Assembly: GCA_030524805.1 (NCBI GenBank)
Contig: JAUNFY010000004.1
Coordinates: 17,374 to 81,373, forward strand
Reading direction: 5' to 3'
DNA: 64,000 nt
Source: Bacteroidales bacterium
GTDB taxonomy: Bacteria; Bacteroidota; Bacteroidia; Bacteroidales; Muribaculaceae
Positions 10,468-19,613 of this stretch are shown here, one piece after another (the first letter of the stretch is position 1; each line of letters opens with the position of its first letter). A model generated the notes under the pieces. It was not told where the DNA came from, did not search any database, and saw nothing but the letters and a program-made list of their open reading frames with translations. Position numbers and translations under genes: made by a program.

Positions 10468-12675
10468 TCAATTTCCCAATTCAAGTTGATTCTTAATAAG
10501 ATTATAATATTCACCTTCCTTTTTAATAAGCGAAGCATGATTCCCGGATTCCACCACCATTCCTTCCCGTAGGACGATAATCTGGTCTGCGTTCTTGACT
10601 GTAGAAAGACGATGGGCTACGATTACCACGGTGCGTCCATTGAAGAAATTCTTCAGATTCTCTACTATATTTTTCTCATTGCTCGCATCAAGAGCATTCG
10701 TCGCTTCATCTAAGAAGATGAACAACGGTTGCTTATAAATGGCACGGGCTATAAGAATACGCTGCTTTTGGCCTTGGCTCAGTCCAGTGCCATCCGGGCC
10801 TATAATGGTATTGTAGCGGAGTGGCAACCGCATGATATAATCATGAATATTGGCGAGCCTCGCAGCTTCTTCAAGACGGGTCATATCGATGTCGCCATCA
10901 TCTACTGCGATATTACGTGCGATAGATTCAGAAAAGATAATTCCATTTTGCATGACCACACCACATTGCTTGCGCCACCATTTAAGATTATATTCGGAAA
11001 TGTTTCTTCCTGAAATCTCAATACGGCCTGAACTGACAGGATAATATCCAAGCATCAGTTTTATAAGTGTTGTTTTGCCGCTTCCCGAGGTACCGACAAT
11101 CGCCGTTACCTTGCCTTCGGGAATATCAAAGGTTACGTTTTCAAGTGTTTTTTCCGCAGAATGGGGATCATACTTAAAATCCACACCACGTACGATAATT
11201 GATTTATCGTTGTACAAGGATGAAATGTCGCTTTGTGATTCTTCATTTTTACGTTCATGAATCTCATTTATACGTTCAAGCGATATTTTTACATCCTGAA
11301 TGGAATATACAAACTGCATGAATTGTGCTACCGGGGAGTTTAGCTGTCCGATGATGTATTGCACTGCCAACATTTCGCCCAGACTGAGTTGTCTGTCGAT
11401 GACAGCGGTTGCTGCTATGACCGTAATCAGGATATTCTTGACTTCATTAATAAATATAGAACCGGCTTCCTGTATCTGTTGCAATTTCATCGACTTGAGG
11501 TTGACACTGAAAAGATCGGCTTGCGAATCTTCCCATTCCCAACGTCGTCTGCGTTCACAACCCTGAAGTTTTATTTCCTGTATGCCCGTTATAAATTGGT
11601 ATGTACGATTCTGGTTGATTGCCTGTTGCTCGAAAAGTTCATAATCAAGAATTTTTCGTTTTCGTAGAAACATAGCTATCCAAATTCCATACATCACACT
11701 TCCCGCCATAAATATAGAGAATATCAGAGGGTCATAGACAAGTAATACAGAACCGAATACAATGAAACTGAAAGTTGAGAACAATATATTGAGGGTCTGT
11801 CCTGTAAGGAAATTCTGTACTCGGGAGTGGTCGCCAATGCGCTGGAGGATATCGCCCATAAGCTTCGTATCAAAGAAAGACATGGGTAGCAAGAGCAACT
11901 TGATGAAGAAGTCGCTTACCAAAGAGATATTTATGCGCATGGATATATGCATAAGTAGCCAACGGCGGATAAAATCTGTAACTGTACGTCCGACTACAAT
12001 CATTAGTTCTCCAAGCAGAATCAGCCATATTAATCTTATATCGTTATGACTTATGCCTATATCCACAATGGCTTGTGTGAGGAAAGGTAGGATGAGTTGC
12101 AATATGCATCCTAAGATCAAGCCCGCTGATATATGTAAGAAATATGACCTGTATTTTATTATGTACTTGAAAAGGAATTTGAAAGAGCGACGTTCTTCTC
12201 CATGAGCTTCAAAATCAATGTGAGGCGATGATGATGGCTGCAGTGTCATTGCTATTCCGAAATCCTGCTCCGATCCACTGTCGGATGCCAACCAGCGACG
12301 GCGGAACTCTTCACGGGAAATCCGCAATTTTCCTTTGGCAGGATCTGCCACATAGAAGAATCTACCATTGGAGGATATTTTATAAAGCACCACAAAATGA
12401 TTCTGATTCCAATGCAATATAGCCGGAAGTTGGCAGCCGGACAGCCCATCAATGGATATTCTCAATGCCCGTCCCTTCATGCCGATGTTTTCTGCAGCAT
12501 CAAGAATTCCCTTCAGGGAAACTCCCTCCGGAGTAGGATGGCAGAACTCTTCCAGCGACAAGATAGAACATCGGATGCCCCAATATCCGGCTATCATACG
12601 CAGACAGGCAACACCACACTGCATAGTGTCGCGTTGCCTGACAAATCTGATTTTTCCTGTCTTAATCGATGCCAT
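10468..12675 (-). CDS. C39 peptidase-containing ABC exporter (bacteriocin/RiPP type)
   Basis: 735 residues from the chosen start (MASIKTGKIRFV), which overlaps the upstream gene by 14 bp; a further upstream Met would add 34 unrelated residues inside that gene. Order: N-terminal C39 peptidase with Cys20 (TMQCGVAC), His93 (NQNHFVVLY) and Asp111 (VADPAKG); a six-helix ABC membrane domain; then the ATPase with Walker A GTSGSGKTT, signature LSQGQKQR, Walker B LFIFLDEA and H-loop AHRLS. Such proteins cut the leader after a Gly-Gly motif and export the core peptide across the inner membrane. The substrate is most likely the GG-leader peptide at 16675-16935. No complete HlyD or TolC gene is present in the window. 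Confidence 0.93.
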   Translation of the reverse strand: MASIKTGKIRFVRQRDTMQCGVACLRMIAGYWGIRCSILSLEEFCHPTPEGVSLKGILDAAENIGMKGRALRISIDGLSGCQLPAILHWNQNHFVVLYKISSNGRFFYVADPAKGKLRISREEFRRRWLASDSGSEQDFGIAMTLQPSSSPHIDFEAHGEERRSFKFLFKYIIKYRSYFLHISAGLILGCILQLILPFLTQAIVDIGISHNDIRLIWLILLGELMIVVGRTVTDFIRRWLLMHISMRINISLVSDFFIKLLLLPMSFFDTKLMGDILQRIGDHSRVQNFLTGQTLNILFSTFSFIVFGSVLLVYDPLIFSIFMAGSVMYGIWIAMFLRKRKILDYELFEQQAINQNRTYQFITGIQEIKLQGCERRRRWEWEDSQADLFSVNLKSMKLQQIQEAGSIFINEVKNILITVIAATAVIDRQLSLGEMLAVQYIIGQLNSPVAQFMQFVYSIQDVKISLERINEIHERKNEESQSDISSLYNDKSIIVRGVDFKYDPHSAEKTLENVTFDIPEGKVTAIVGTSGSGKTTLIKLMLGYYPVSSGRIEISGRNISEYNLKWWRKQCGVVMQNGIIFSESIARNIAVDDGDIDMTRLEEAARLANIHDYIMRLPLRYNTIIGPDGTGLSQGQKQRILIARAIYKQPLFIFLDEATNALDASNEKNIVENLKNFFNGRTVVIVAHRLSTVKNADQIIVLREGMVVESGNHASLIKKEGEYYNLIKNQLELGN

Positions 12676-14980
12676 ATTGGGAAGTGTCGGCGCGTTTCTG
12701 ACGTATGTTTTTATATCCGCGGAATCTCCATGACACCTCAAGACTGAAGGAGCGGGTGTAGAAATTGCTGTTGACATCCCTGTATTGGGTGCCGCACCGT
12801 ATCCTTTCCATCGGTTTAATGGTCTCGAGCAGGTCGAATCCTCTCAGGCTGACCGACAGTTTATCGTCGAGGAAAGAGCCCGAGACACCGGCATTGAGCA
12901 TCCACGCCGTCGCGATATCCCATATTCCATAAATCATCGGCGACCGGTAAACTCCGTTGACCTCTACCGAGATCTTCGGTTTCTGACATACTATCAGCGT
13001 GTTGTCAAGACGCACCGTAGCTGTCAGCTTCGATCTGTCGAAAGCCATACCGTGCCAGTCCGTGGCCTTTGCCCGGTTGAGTTCACCTCCGGCAGTGATT
13101 TTTGAGAAGAATGTTTTCCCGATATTGACAGGTATGGAGATATTGGCATTCAACACGGAGCTGTAATCGATATTCGAGGTCTTGTATACTACAATCAGAC
13201 GGTCGGGCGACTGATATGGCTGCTTCAGGAATTGGTCGGAGACTTTTGCATAATAGGCTGTCAACGTGTATTTCTGCTTGAATACATACGCCAGCGACAC
13301 CATGTCGGTCCTGGTAGGACGCAGTTCCGGATTGCCTTCCGTCATCACATACGGGTCAAGATAAGACTTGAAGTCCTGACGCTGCCAGAAAGAGGGAAAT
13401 GTCTTATACGATTGGTAGGAAAGCTGAAATATGTGGGAAGCGGCCGGACGGAACTGCACGAGGGCATTGGGAAGCATCTGCCACGTGCGGTCGTCGCCCG
13501 TGTCGTGATATTCACCTTTCAATGTGCCCCTTATGAAAATCTTGCCTTCAAGAAAACTTCTCTGGGCGCCGAGATAGATTTGGGTGCGGTTTTCATCCGA
13601 CGTGCTCGTCTTGTCCTCGCCCTCCATGTCGGGTGTGTGCGACACGTTGAGCAGGACGTTGTGGTTGCGTGTGAATGAATGGTTCGCACCATACATGAGA
13701 GTCCACTTGCGCGGCAACATGGTGTACATGTCGACATAGGCATGCAAGCGGTCTGCTTTCTGACTTGATTGGCCGGTCAGCGCAGGGGTGTCGCCCCCAT
13801 TGCCGCGGTGTTGCAGGTTCTGTGCCGATGAGGCCTGGTAATGGTTATAGTTGATTCCGGCGCTGATGCCTTTCGTGTTGGAATAATAAAGTGAGATGGC
13901 GTTGAGATAGCTCGACGACTTGTTATGCGAATCGTAGATGCCGGTGATGGAATTGAACGTCTCGCTGTTGCTCTTGCCGTCGGGAGAGAACGAACCATTG
14001 TAGGCTACGCCGATGGTATTGGCCTTGTTGGGGGTGTATTCCGCCTGAGCGTAGATGTTGTGGCTTTGTGATGTGGAGATATAGAGGCTCGAGTCGCGCA
14101 CATCATATACGTCGTCGCCGACGGTATGCCTGCCGAAACTTGAGTCTTTCTGTATTGTCTTTCCGCCCGAAGCATTGTAGCTGAGGTTGAAATTAAGGTT
14201 TGGCAACCCCATGAATATCGAGGCTCCCGCATTTCCGACTACATAATGATTGAGCGATGCGGATGCGTGTGCCTGCCCGTTGAAGGTGTTTGATGGCGGC
14301 GTCTTTAGTTTTACATTTATCACTGAGCTGCGGGTCTTCCATTTGGGGTCAGGGGAATATATTATCTCCACATCCTCCACTTGCCCCGCCGGTATGCTTT
14401 TGAGATATTGCATGAGCTCCGATGTCGCCATCAGCGACCGGCGTCCGTTGATATATACCACGCTTCCCAACGGTGCTCCGGTGAGCGACAAGGTCTTTCC
14501 GTCGTTGGAAGTTATCAGCGGGAGCGCCTGGAGCAGGTCGTGGGCGTTGGTCAGCACCCTTGTCGCCCGCAGCTGATCGAGGTTTCCGCAGGAGATTATG
14601 CCGTCTTTCATGGTCAGCATCCCTTTGTCGGCCACTACTGTCACCTCGTCAAGCTGTGTGTCGGCCGATTGCAGGCGTATGCGGAGGATTCCGTCATCGC
14701 CCCGCTTTGCCTGATATTCTTGGCTTGTGAGTTGGGAAGGTGTGTAGCCGATGCACGACACCGACAGATACCAGTCGCCGGAGGGTTGCGCAATCTCAAA
14801 CCTTCCGTCGTCGCCAGTCATGGCATAACTGCGGAATACGGAGTCAGGCATCGAAAAAATCAGGCATGTGGCTCCCGGAAGGCCTTCGTCGTCCGAATTG
14901 GAAACCCGTCCATTTATCAGATCGGCCTTCACGAGTTGAAGAGTCGCAAGAAGAAACAATAGAGTAAAAGAGATGCGCAT
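12662..14980 (-). CDS. Outer-membrane beta-barrel protein with carboxypeptidase-regulatory-like and plug-like domains
   Basis: 772 residues. A signal peptide ends near LVKA (residue 19), then a carboxypeptidase-regulatory-like fold (about 22-105: GLPGATCLIFSMPDSVFRSYAMTGDDGRFEI), a plug-like segment (about 110-230: LDEVTVVADKG through INGRRSLMATSELMQYLKSIPAGQVEDVEII) and a barrel with many alternating beta strands to the end. This is the TonB-receptor-like outer-membrane family common in Bacteroidetes. It starts 3 bp after the radical SAM gene and overlaps the ABC gene, so it is co-translated with them. That suggests a role in moving the modified peptide through the outer membrane, or in recognising it. 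The role is inference. Confidence 0.85.
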   Translation of the reverse strand: MRISFTLLFLLATLQLVKADLINGRVSNSDDEGLPGATCLIFSMPDSVFRSYAMTGDDGRFEIAQPSGDWYLSVSCIGYTPSQLTSQEYQAKRGDDGILRIRLQSADTQLDEVTVVADKGMLTMKDGIISCGNLDQLRATRVLTNAHDLLQALPLITSNDGKTLSLTGAPLGSVVYINGRRSLMATSELMQYLKSIPAGQVEDVEIIYSPDPKWKTRSSVINVKLKTPPSNTFNGQAHASASLNHYVVGNAGASIFMGLPNLNFNLSYNASGGKTIQKDSSFGRHTVGDDVYDVRDSSLYISTSQSHNIYAQAEYTPNKANTIGVAYNGSFSPDGKSNSETFNSITGIYDSHNKSSSYLNAISLYYSNTKGISAGINYNHYQASSAQNLQHRGNGGDTPALTGQSSQKADRLHAYVDMYTMLPRKWTLMYGANHSFTRNHNVLLNVSHTPDMEGEDKTSTSDENRTQIYLGAQRSFLEGKIFIRGTLKGEYHDTGDDRTWQMLPNALVQFRPAASHIFQLSYQSYKTFPSFWQRQDFKSYLDPYVMTEGNPELRPTRTDMVSLAYVFKQKYTLTAYYAKVSDQFLKQPYQSPDRLIVVYKTSNIDYSSVLNANISIPVNIGKTFFSKITAGGELNRAKATDWHGMAFDRSKLTATVRLDNTLIVCQKPKISVEVNGVYRSPMIYGIWDIATAWMLNAGVSGSFLDDKLSVSLRGFDLLETIKPMERIRCGTQYRDVNSNFYTRSFSLEVSWRFRGYKNIRQKRADTSQYGID

Positions 14981-14983
14981 ATT

Positions 14984-16504
14984 TCAATATTTTAAAGCAT
15001 TATCAAATTCAGGGGCATATTTACATCTCGGATCAGGATAATCCCAGTTTTCAGTTCCGTATGCTTTTATTACTTTAACGAGACATCGTCTTCGTTTATT
15101 AGTGCAATCGCAGAAATTTGCACAACTTACACACGGACTCGTACTTCTGAACATCGTATCCTCCATATTGAATATTTCCAATGCTTTCTTTGAATGCCAG
15201 ATTTCCTGCATGGATGAGACTGTCAGGTCTCCAATTATATATTGAGGATGCCAATATAATTGTTCACAGACACTTACTTTCCCGTCAGGTAATATAAAGA
15301 CCCGGTTTTTCAGTACACCACATGTTCCTCCGTTGAAACATTGTTTCTCAAAATCATCAATGTTGAATTGTTCATTCATGGCGGTTGCACTGAAAACTAT
15401 TCTTATATTGTTGGATTTCAAATTTGAGATATTTGATACATAAGTCTGAATTTCCACCAATGTCTTTTTATCAGCCATTACCTCAGAATATGTTTTATTG
15501 GAATAGATGGAAGATTCAGGAACCCTAATTTCCCATAACCTGAGATTTTTAATGGTCCTGACATATTCATATAGTTTGCCGATTTCTTCTTTGGTTGCAT
15601 TTTTACAAGTCAACACCGTGTCAATCTGTATAGTATAACCGGACCTTTCCAATAATGAAATGCCTTGCTTTATGCGTTCCACATAATTTTCACCTGCTCC
15701 GATAAGATCACGAAGCAATACATCATTCATGGAATCAAGCGATATTTGAACAACATTGCGATAACCGGTCTTTTCCAATCTACCAATCATCGATTCAGTG
15801 ATCGGGACTTTAGTCGATATATAGGTGGGAGTCAAGTTGTAATCTACAAGTTTCTTAAGAATAGCATCCCAATCCTTATGTAAGAATATCTCACCTCCAA
15901 TCACGTCAATGTAAGACATGCCCATATCATGAAACTCGTCTATCAAATCCAGTATCTTTTCTGTGGTCAATGGATTGTGGCGGGTCTTTCTGTCTGCATA
16001 GCAATATTTGCAATTTGTGAAACATTTATTTGTAAGCATCCACAATGCAGATAACGGACCTCTGTGGCATCGATCTTGTTTGAGATCCACTGATGTGCAT
16101 TGCAGATCTTCCGCGGAAAACGTATAGTTTAATTCGTCGGATTCTGAAGAAGATGGTATATATTTTATAAGCACTTTTTCAGGAAACCATACTTTGAATC
16201 CTTGCCATTCGGTATGAATTACCGACTTATTCTCCTTAAATTGCTCAATCAGATCAGACACCGTTGAATATGGCAGATTAAAATGTGAAGACAACGCCTG
16301 AATTGTTTCTGAAAGGTCCTGTGCTTCTGTAAATACACCCAAAATCATGGCTTGCACAGGATGTATGAATCCGACCCAATCTGGTGTGCCATTATACCGT
16401 ATTTGCCTGTTGGAAAACATGCAGATACGATCAATGTCATTTCTAAAGGAATAATCAGGATTTAGAATCCATATATCTTTTTCTATACTTTTTTCTTCAA
16501 TCAT
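14984..16504 (-). CDS. Radical SAM/SPASM peptide maturase
   Basis: 506 residues. The N-terminal 140 residues carry a PqqD/RRE-like winged-helix region likely to bind the leader (VGFIHPVQAMILGVF, NLPYSTVSDLIEQF). The radical SAM core has the Cx3Cx2C cluster motif at Cys161, Cys165 and Cys168 (CFTNCKYCYA) and the glycine-rich VIGGEIF. The C-terminal SPASM-type region is cysteine-rich (KQCFNGGTCG, VSVCEQLYW, SPCVSCANFCDCTNKRRRC) and should hold auxiliary iron-sulfur clusters. It resembles maturases paired with Bacteroidales double-glycine precursors. Probable chemistry: a crosslink from the Cys residues of the adjacent precursor. It follows that gene by 170 bp and lies 3 bp before the barrel gene. 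Confidence 0.9.
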   Translation of the reverse strand: MIEEKSIEKDIWILNPDYSFRNDIDRICMFSNRQIRYNGTPDWVGFIHPVQAMILGVFTEAQDLSETIQALSSHFNLPYSTVSDLIEQFKENKSVIHTEWQGFKVWFPEKVLIKYIPSSSESDELNYTFSAEDLQCTSVDLKQDRCHRGPLSALWMLTNKCFTNCKYCYADRKTRHNPLTTEKILDLIDEFHDMGMSYIDVIGGEIFLHKDWDAILKKLVDYNLTPTYISTKVPITESMIGRLEKTGYRNVVQISLDSMNDVLLRDLIGAGENYVERIKQGISLLERSGYTIQIDTVLTCKNATKEEIGKLYEYVRTIKNLRLWEIRVPESSIYSNKTYSEVMADKKTLVEIQTYVSNISNLKSNNIRIVFSATAMNEQFNIDDFEKQCFNGGTCGVLKNRVFILPDGKVSVCEQLYWHPQYIIGDLTVSSMQEIWHSKKALEIFNMEDTMFRSTSPCVSCANFCDCTNKRRRCLVKVIKAYGTENWDYPDPRCKYAPEFDNALKY

Positions 16505-16674
16505 GATAAATGTAAACGTGGTTACGATTTGAATTAATGTTATAGACAGACCATCGTTACCTGAGTAATGATGAAAGCGACATCAAATACATGATATGAT
16601 GATCCATCTATAACCTTATATTTTTCCAAAAGTCATGTATGGCAGACAGCTTGCGTAAGCCACAAAAACTCGGT

Positions 16675-16935
16675 TCAGGTGTAATATGGGCCTGAGTCCA
16701 GATCGCACACGGGTTGTGAAGGCCCCGGATCCGGCGTAAAAATCACACCGCTACCTTCAACGTTACAAGAGAAACCGGACCCCTCTCCATAACACATTCC
16801 TGTACCTTTTACTGTGCAGACTCCTGATCCCTCTGCTGAACAGTTGATCACCGGTGCGTCTCCACCTTTGACCTGCATAAGTTCTTCTACCGACAATTCG
16901 GTAGGCAGGTCTGAAATCTTTACAATTCCTTTCAT
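16675..16935 (-). CDS. Double-glycine RiPP precursor peptide with four Cys-x3-Gly-Ser/Thr-Gly repeats
   Basis: 86 residues. The leader (1-25) has the double-glycine pattern ELSVEELMQVKGG. The core has four repeats: C32-SAEGSG, C40-TVKGTG, C48-YGEGSG and C57-NVEGSG, spaced 8, 8 and 9 residues apart, followed by a Pro-rich tail (TPDPGPSQPVCDLDSGPYYT) with a fifth Cys77. It lies directly before a radical SAM/SPASM gene, with a C39 exporter further down, as expected for a modified peptide. The repeated Cys and small-residue pattern suggests thioether or other Cys-centred crosslinks, one per repeat. The modification and activity are unknown. Confidence 0.85.
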   Translation of the reverse strand: MKGIVKISDLPTELSVEELMQVKGGDAPVINCSAEGSGVCTVKGTGMCYGEGSGFSCNVEGSGVIFTPDPGPSQPVCDLDSGPYYT

Positions 16936-17106
16936 GGGTTGAATAAGATTTAATGAATAATTGTGTTGATACTCTCTGTCACGGCATATAATCTACTGCG
17001 TAGGCTATAGACCTTGACCTTTAAATTTATTGTCGACGATAAATTATTCAGGACAAAACCAACCGGAAAGTTTGATAATGATATGACGCATGGCTGAAAT
17101 AAAAAA

Positions 17107-17505
17107 TCAATATACAATACTTCCGATGTATATACGTCCATCCTCAGCCGTGCATTCTACAGAATATTCTCCTGAAAGGCCGATAGGAAGTTCTTGTATG
17201 AAATCATATCTGGTAACAAAGCCGTACCATTCTTCCGTATCATTGGAGATTGTTACAGATAATGAAAACACTGATTCAGGAAGACTGAATTCTATGAAAC
17301 CTTCACCATAGACACATTCAATGCCCACGCGAGAGGGGCTGTTAGGACGATTCGATGCACGCTTAAGATGCAACTGAGTGGTTTTAGACGACTGTTTAGG
17401 AGGGTTGTCCATACTTGTACCCTGACTGCTTGGGTCCGCTGCCACTATAGCAGAGAATGAAAAACAGCCCAACAATACTACAAATAAGATCTTGAGTTTT
17501 TTCAT
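17107..17505 (-). CDS. DUF3244-like small secreted protein
   Basis: 132 residues from MKKLKILF; an upstream Met would add 11 residues before the signal peptide. Signal peptide ends near IVAA (about residue 23). A low-complexity linker (SSQGTSMDNPPKQSSKTTQ) leads to a single beta-sandwich (GIECVYGEGFIEFSLPESVFSLSVTIS through GEYSVECTAEDGRIYIGSI), typical of the short DUF3244 proteins of Bacteroidales. It is the first gene behind the promoter at 17535-17566 and 171 bp before the precursor, so it is probably co-expressed with the peptide. It could be an immunity or chaperone protein in the periplasm; this is inference only. Confidence 0.75.
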   Translation of the reverse strand: MKKLKILFVVLLGCFSFSAIVAADPSSQGTSMDNPPKQSSKTTQLHLKRASNRPNSPSRVGIECVYGEGFIEFSLPESVFSLSVTISNDTEEWYGFVTRYDFIQELPIGLSGEYSVECTAEDGRIYIGSIVY

Positions 17506-17534
17506 GCTGATTATTGTTTGTATGATTTGTGAAT

Positions 17535-17566
17535 GCAAAAATATAGCAATCAGCCATTATTTCAAA
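17535..17566 (-). promoter_or_regulatory. Promoter of the RiPP operon
   Basis: On the minus strand TTTG (17563-17566) and TATTTTTGC (17535-17543) are separated by exactly 19 bp, the Bacteroidetes consensus. It lies just upstream of the DUF3244-like gene and would drive DUF3244, precursor, maturase, barrel, exporter and small membrane protein. Confidence 0.55.
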
Positions 17567-17744
17567 ATAATCAGATGATTTTTATTTGGTTTTAGCGTCA
17601 GACAATATACTAAAAACCAACAAATTACAAGATAGCCAAAACTATAATTTTGTCTTTTTTACAACTATTTGATTTTCAATCATTGCAAAATGGATAACAA
17701 TCAACAAAATGACAAATAAATATGCCTCAAAAAACAAGAAAACG

Positions 17745-19559
17745 TCATGATATATGCGCCATATACCGGTCTTTTTGCGGGTCGCTAAGTTTGGAGATTC
17801 GGTCTTTCAGACGTCGCTTGCGGTTGTAGATAGACTCTATTCGTTCCTCTTTCAGAAAGAGAGAAATCACCGGTATGGAAAAGTGGAGGGCAGTGAAGAG
17901 ATACAGCAGATAATCTATTTCTTTGAGACCGGGAAGATCCCTCCGGAAATCATGCATCAGATTATTGCAGTTTGAATTAAGTTCATTCTCGAGTTTTTCC
18001 AGTCCTTTTTTGCTTACTTTAAGTTCATTAATGATTTGGGTTACAGTGTCGGCTATTTTACTTTCCGCTTTTTTAGAACTTCCGGCAGCGTATACTACCA
18101 TACTCAATTTGTTAAGCAATTCATATTTTGAAGATATCAGAATCTGTATCCTTGACAAGGAGTCTTCCATCATGGCTGTGGCTTCATCCAGTTTATGATC
18201 CTTTTCAGCAAGCAGCCGGTTCTTTTCTGATATCAGAGTATCCCTCTCATTCAGCAGTGTATCTTTCTCAGTAAGCAATGTGTCTTGTTCATACAGTCTG
18301 GTCCTGCTTTCATCAAGTCTGTATTTGCTTTCATCAAGCAAATTTTTGCTTCTTTCGAGAGATTCACGAAGTTGCTCGGCAAGCATGATTTTATCTGCAA
18401 TATTGCGTTTTTGTCTACGATATGCTATTGTTATGATAAGGACCGCTATACCTAATATGAATACGGACGACAATGCAAGCAGCCATGCTTGCGCTTGCGA
18501 AGCCTTTATTTCTGCGAGTTCCGTTTTTTTACTCAACTCAAAATAATCGGCAATCGTTCCCGACAGATTCTGATTCACTGCATTTTTTACAGTTTCAGCA
18601 CTTATATAATTGATTTGCATCAAACATTCGATAGCTTCTTTATAGTTTTTTTTCTTATAAGCATAATTGTATCTGACATCCATTTCCGTTTCAGCATTGG
18701 GCTCAGAAACCTTGTTTATGATATCAATTGCGTCTTCAGGTTTTCCGGCATAAGTCATGATCAATGCCAAATTCACAGAGTCGGCAGATTCTGCATATTC
18801 ATTTGCACACAACTTGATTGCAGCCGGAAGTCCATCCTTTACATTTTCAAGCACAGTGAGCACTCTCACTTTAAGTTGCAACGCACAATAGTCAAGATAT
18901 GCGTCATCATAGTTTTTCGCAGAATCGGCCAGTTGACTTGCCACCGAGAGGGCTTCTGCAGTATCGTTATTATTGAAAAATGCCCTCCCAAGATCAAGCA
19001 ATGCATAATTCAGATATGGCTGTATGCCACTTCTTTTCATATAGTCATATTCCATACGGGCATATTTCAGCTCTTCTGCAGAATTGAAAGAGGTATTATA
19101 TATGTCGGAGATACCACGGCATGCCAAGGATGCCCAGAAATACTCATTGCTGCTCTCTGCCATGTCCTTGGCTTTAAAGAAACAGACCAATGCCATTGGA
19201 TTGTTTTTTCTATGAAGATATACTCTTCCCTGATAATATATGGATTTGATCTTGTTCAGATCATTGCCATTATGTCTATAATATTCAACTGACGAGGCGA
19301 TCAATGAGTCACCGGTAGGTTTGAGGTGATTCTTATCAAGAGCTTGAGTTAACAACAATCCATAGAGAGCCTTGTCGGATTTCGACTGCAGACCTGACAG
19401 ATTCATTGATTCCAAAACATTCAGAGCAGAATCAGGATGTTCTGACATCAAGCTTTCGGCTATTGCAAGTGAACTGTTGTCCTCATGTCCACACCCTATC
19501 AGAAAAAGCGACAGCAAGCCTAACAGGAAAGATGTATATTTCTTTGATATATTACGCAT
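17745..19559 (-). CDS. Membrane-anchored TPR / coiled-coil / HTH regulator
   Basis: 604 residues. A signal-like segment ends in a lipobox-like LIGC. Residues about 30-340 are helical repeats of TPR type (ALNVLESMNLSGLQSKSDKALYG, YYQGRVYLHRKNNPMALVCFFKA). A transmembrane helix follows at about 355-377 (AWLLALSSVFILGIAVLIIT), then a long coiled coil with repeats such as LLTEKDTLLNERDTLISEK. The C-terminal 60 residues (LLYLFTALHFSIPVISLFLK, RKRRLKDRISKL) look like the helix-turn-helix end seen in Bacteroidetes TPR regulators. It would carry a periplasmic signal to DNA in one protein. It lies directly upstream of the RiPP operon in the same direction and is probably its regulator. Confidence 0.75.
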   Translation of the reverse strand: MRNISKKYTSFLLGLLSLFLIGCGHEDNSSLAIAESLMSEHPDSALNVLESMNLSGLQSKSDKALYGLLLTQALDKNHLKPTGDSLIASSVEYYRHNGNDLNKIKSIYYQGRVYLHRKNNPMALVCFFKAKDMAESSNEYFWASLACRGISDIYNTSFNSAEELKYARMEYDYMKRSGIQPYLNYALLDLGRAFFNNNDTAEALSVASQLADSAKNYDDAYLDYCALQLKVRVLTVLENVKDGLPAAIKLCANEYAESADSVNLALIMTYAGKPEDAIDIINKVSEPNAETEMDVRYNYAYKKKNYKEAIECLMQINYISAETVKNAVNQNLSGTIADYFELSKKTELAEIKASQAQAWLLALSSVFILGIAVLIITIAYRRQKRNIADKIMLAEQLRESLERSKNLLDESKYRLDESRTRLYEQDTLLTEKDTLLNERDTLISEKNRLLAEKDHKLDEATAMMEDSLSRIQILISSKYELLNKLSMVVYAAGSSKKAESKIADTVTQIINELKVSKKGLEKLENELNSNCNNLMHDFRRDLPGLKEIDYLLYLFTALHFSIPVISLFLKEERIESIYNRKRRLKDRISKLSDPQKDRYMAHIS

Positions 19560-19613
19560 TTTGAATTTACAGTGAATTAAAAACGAGGTGCTTGCAACAG
19601 CTATGAATATCGT

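Noticed and set aside
16950-17141. A 63-codon frame between the DUF3244 gene and the precursor
   Set aside because: It overlaps the DUF3244 end and lacks a GG motif, so it is not a second precursor.
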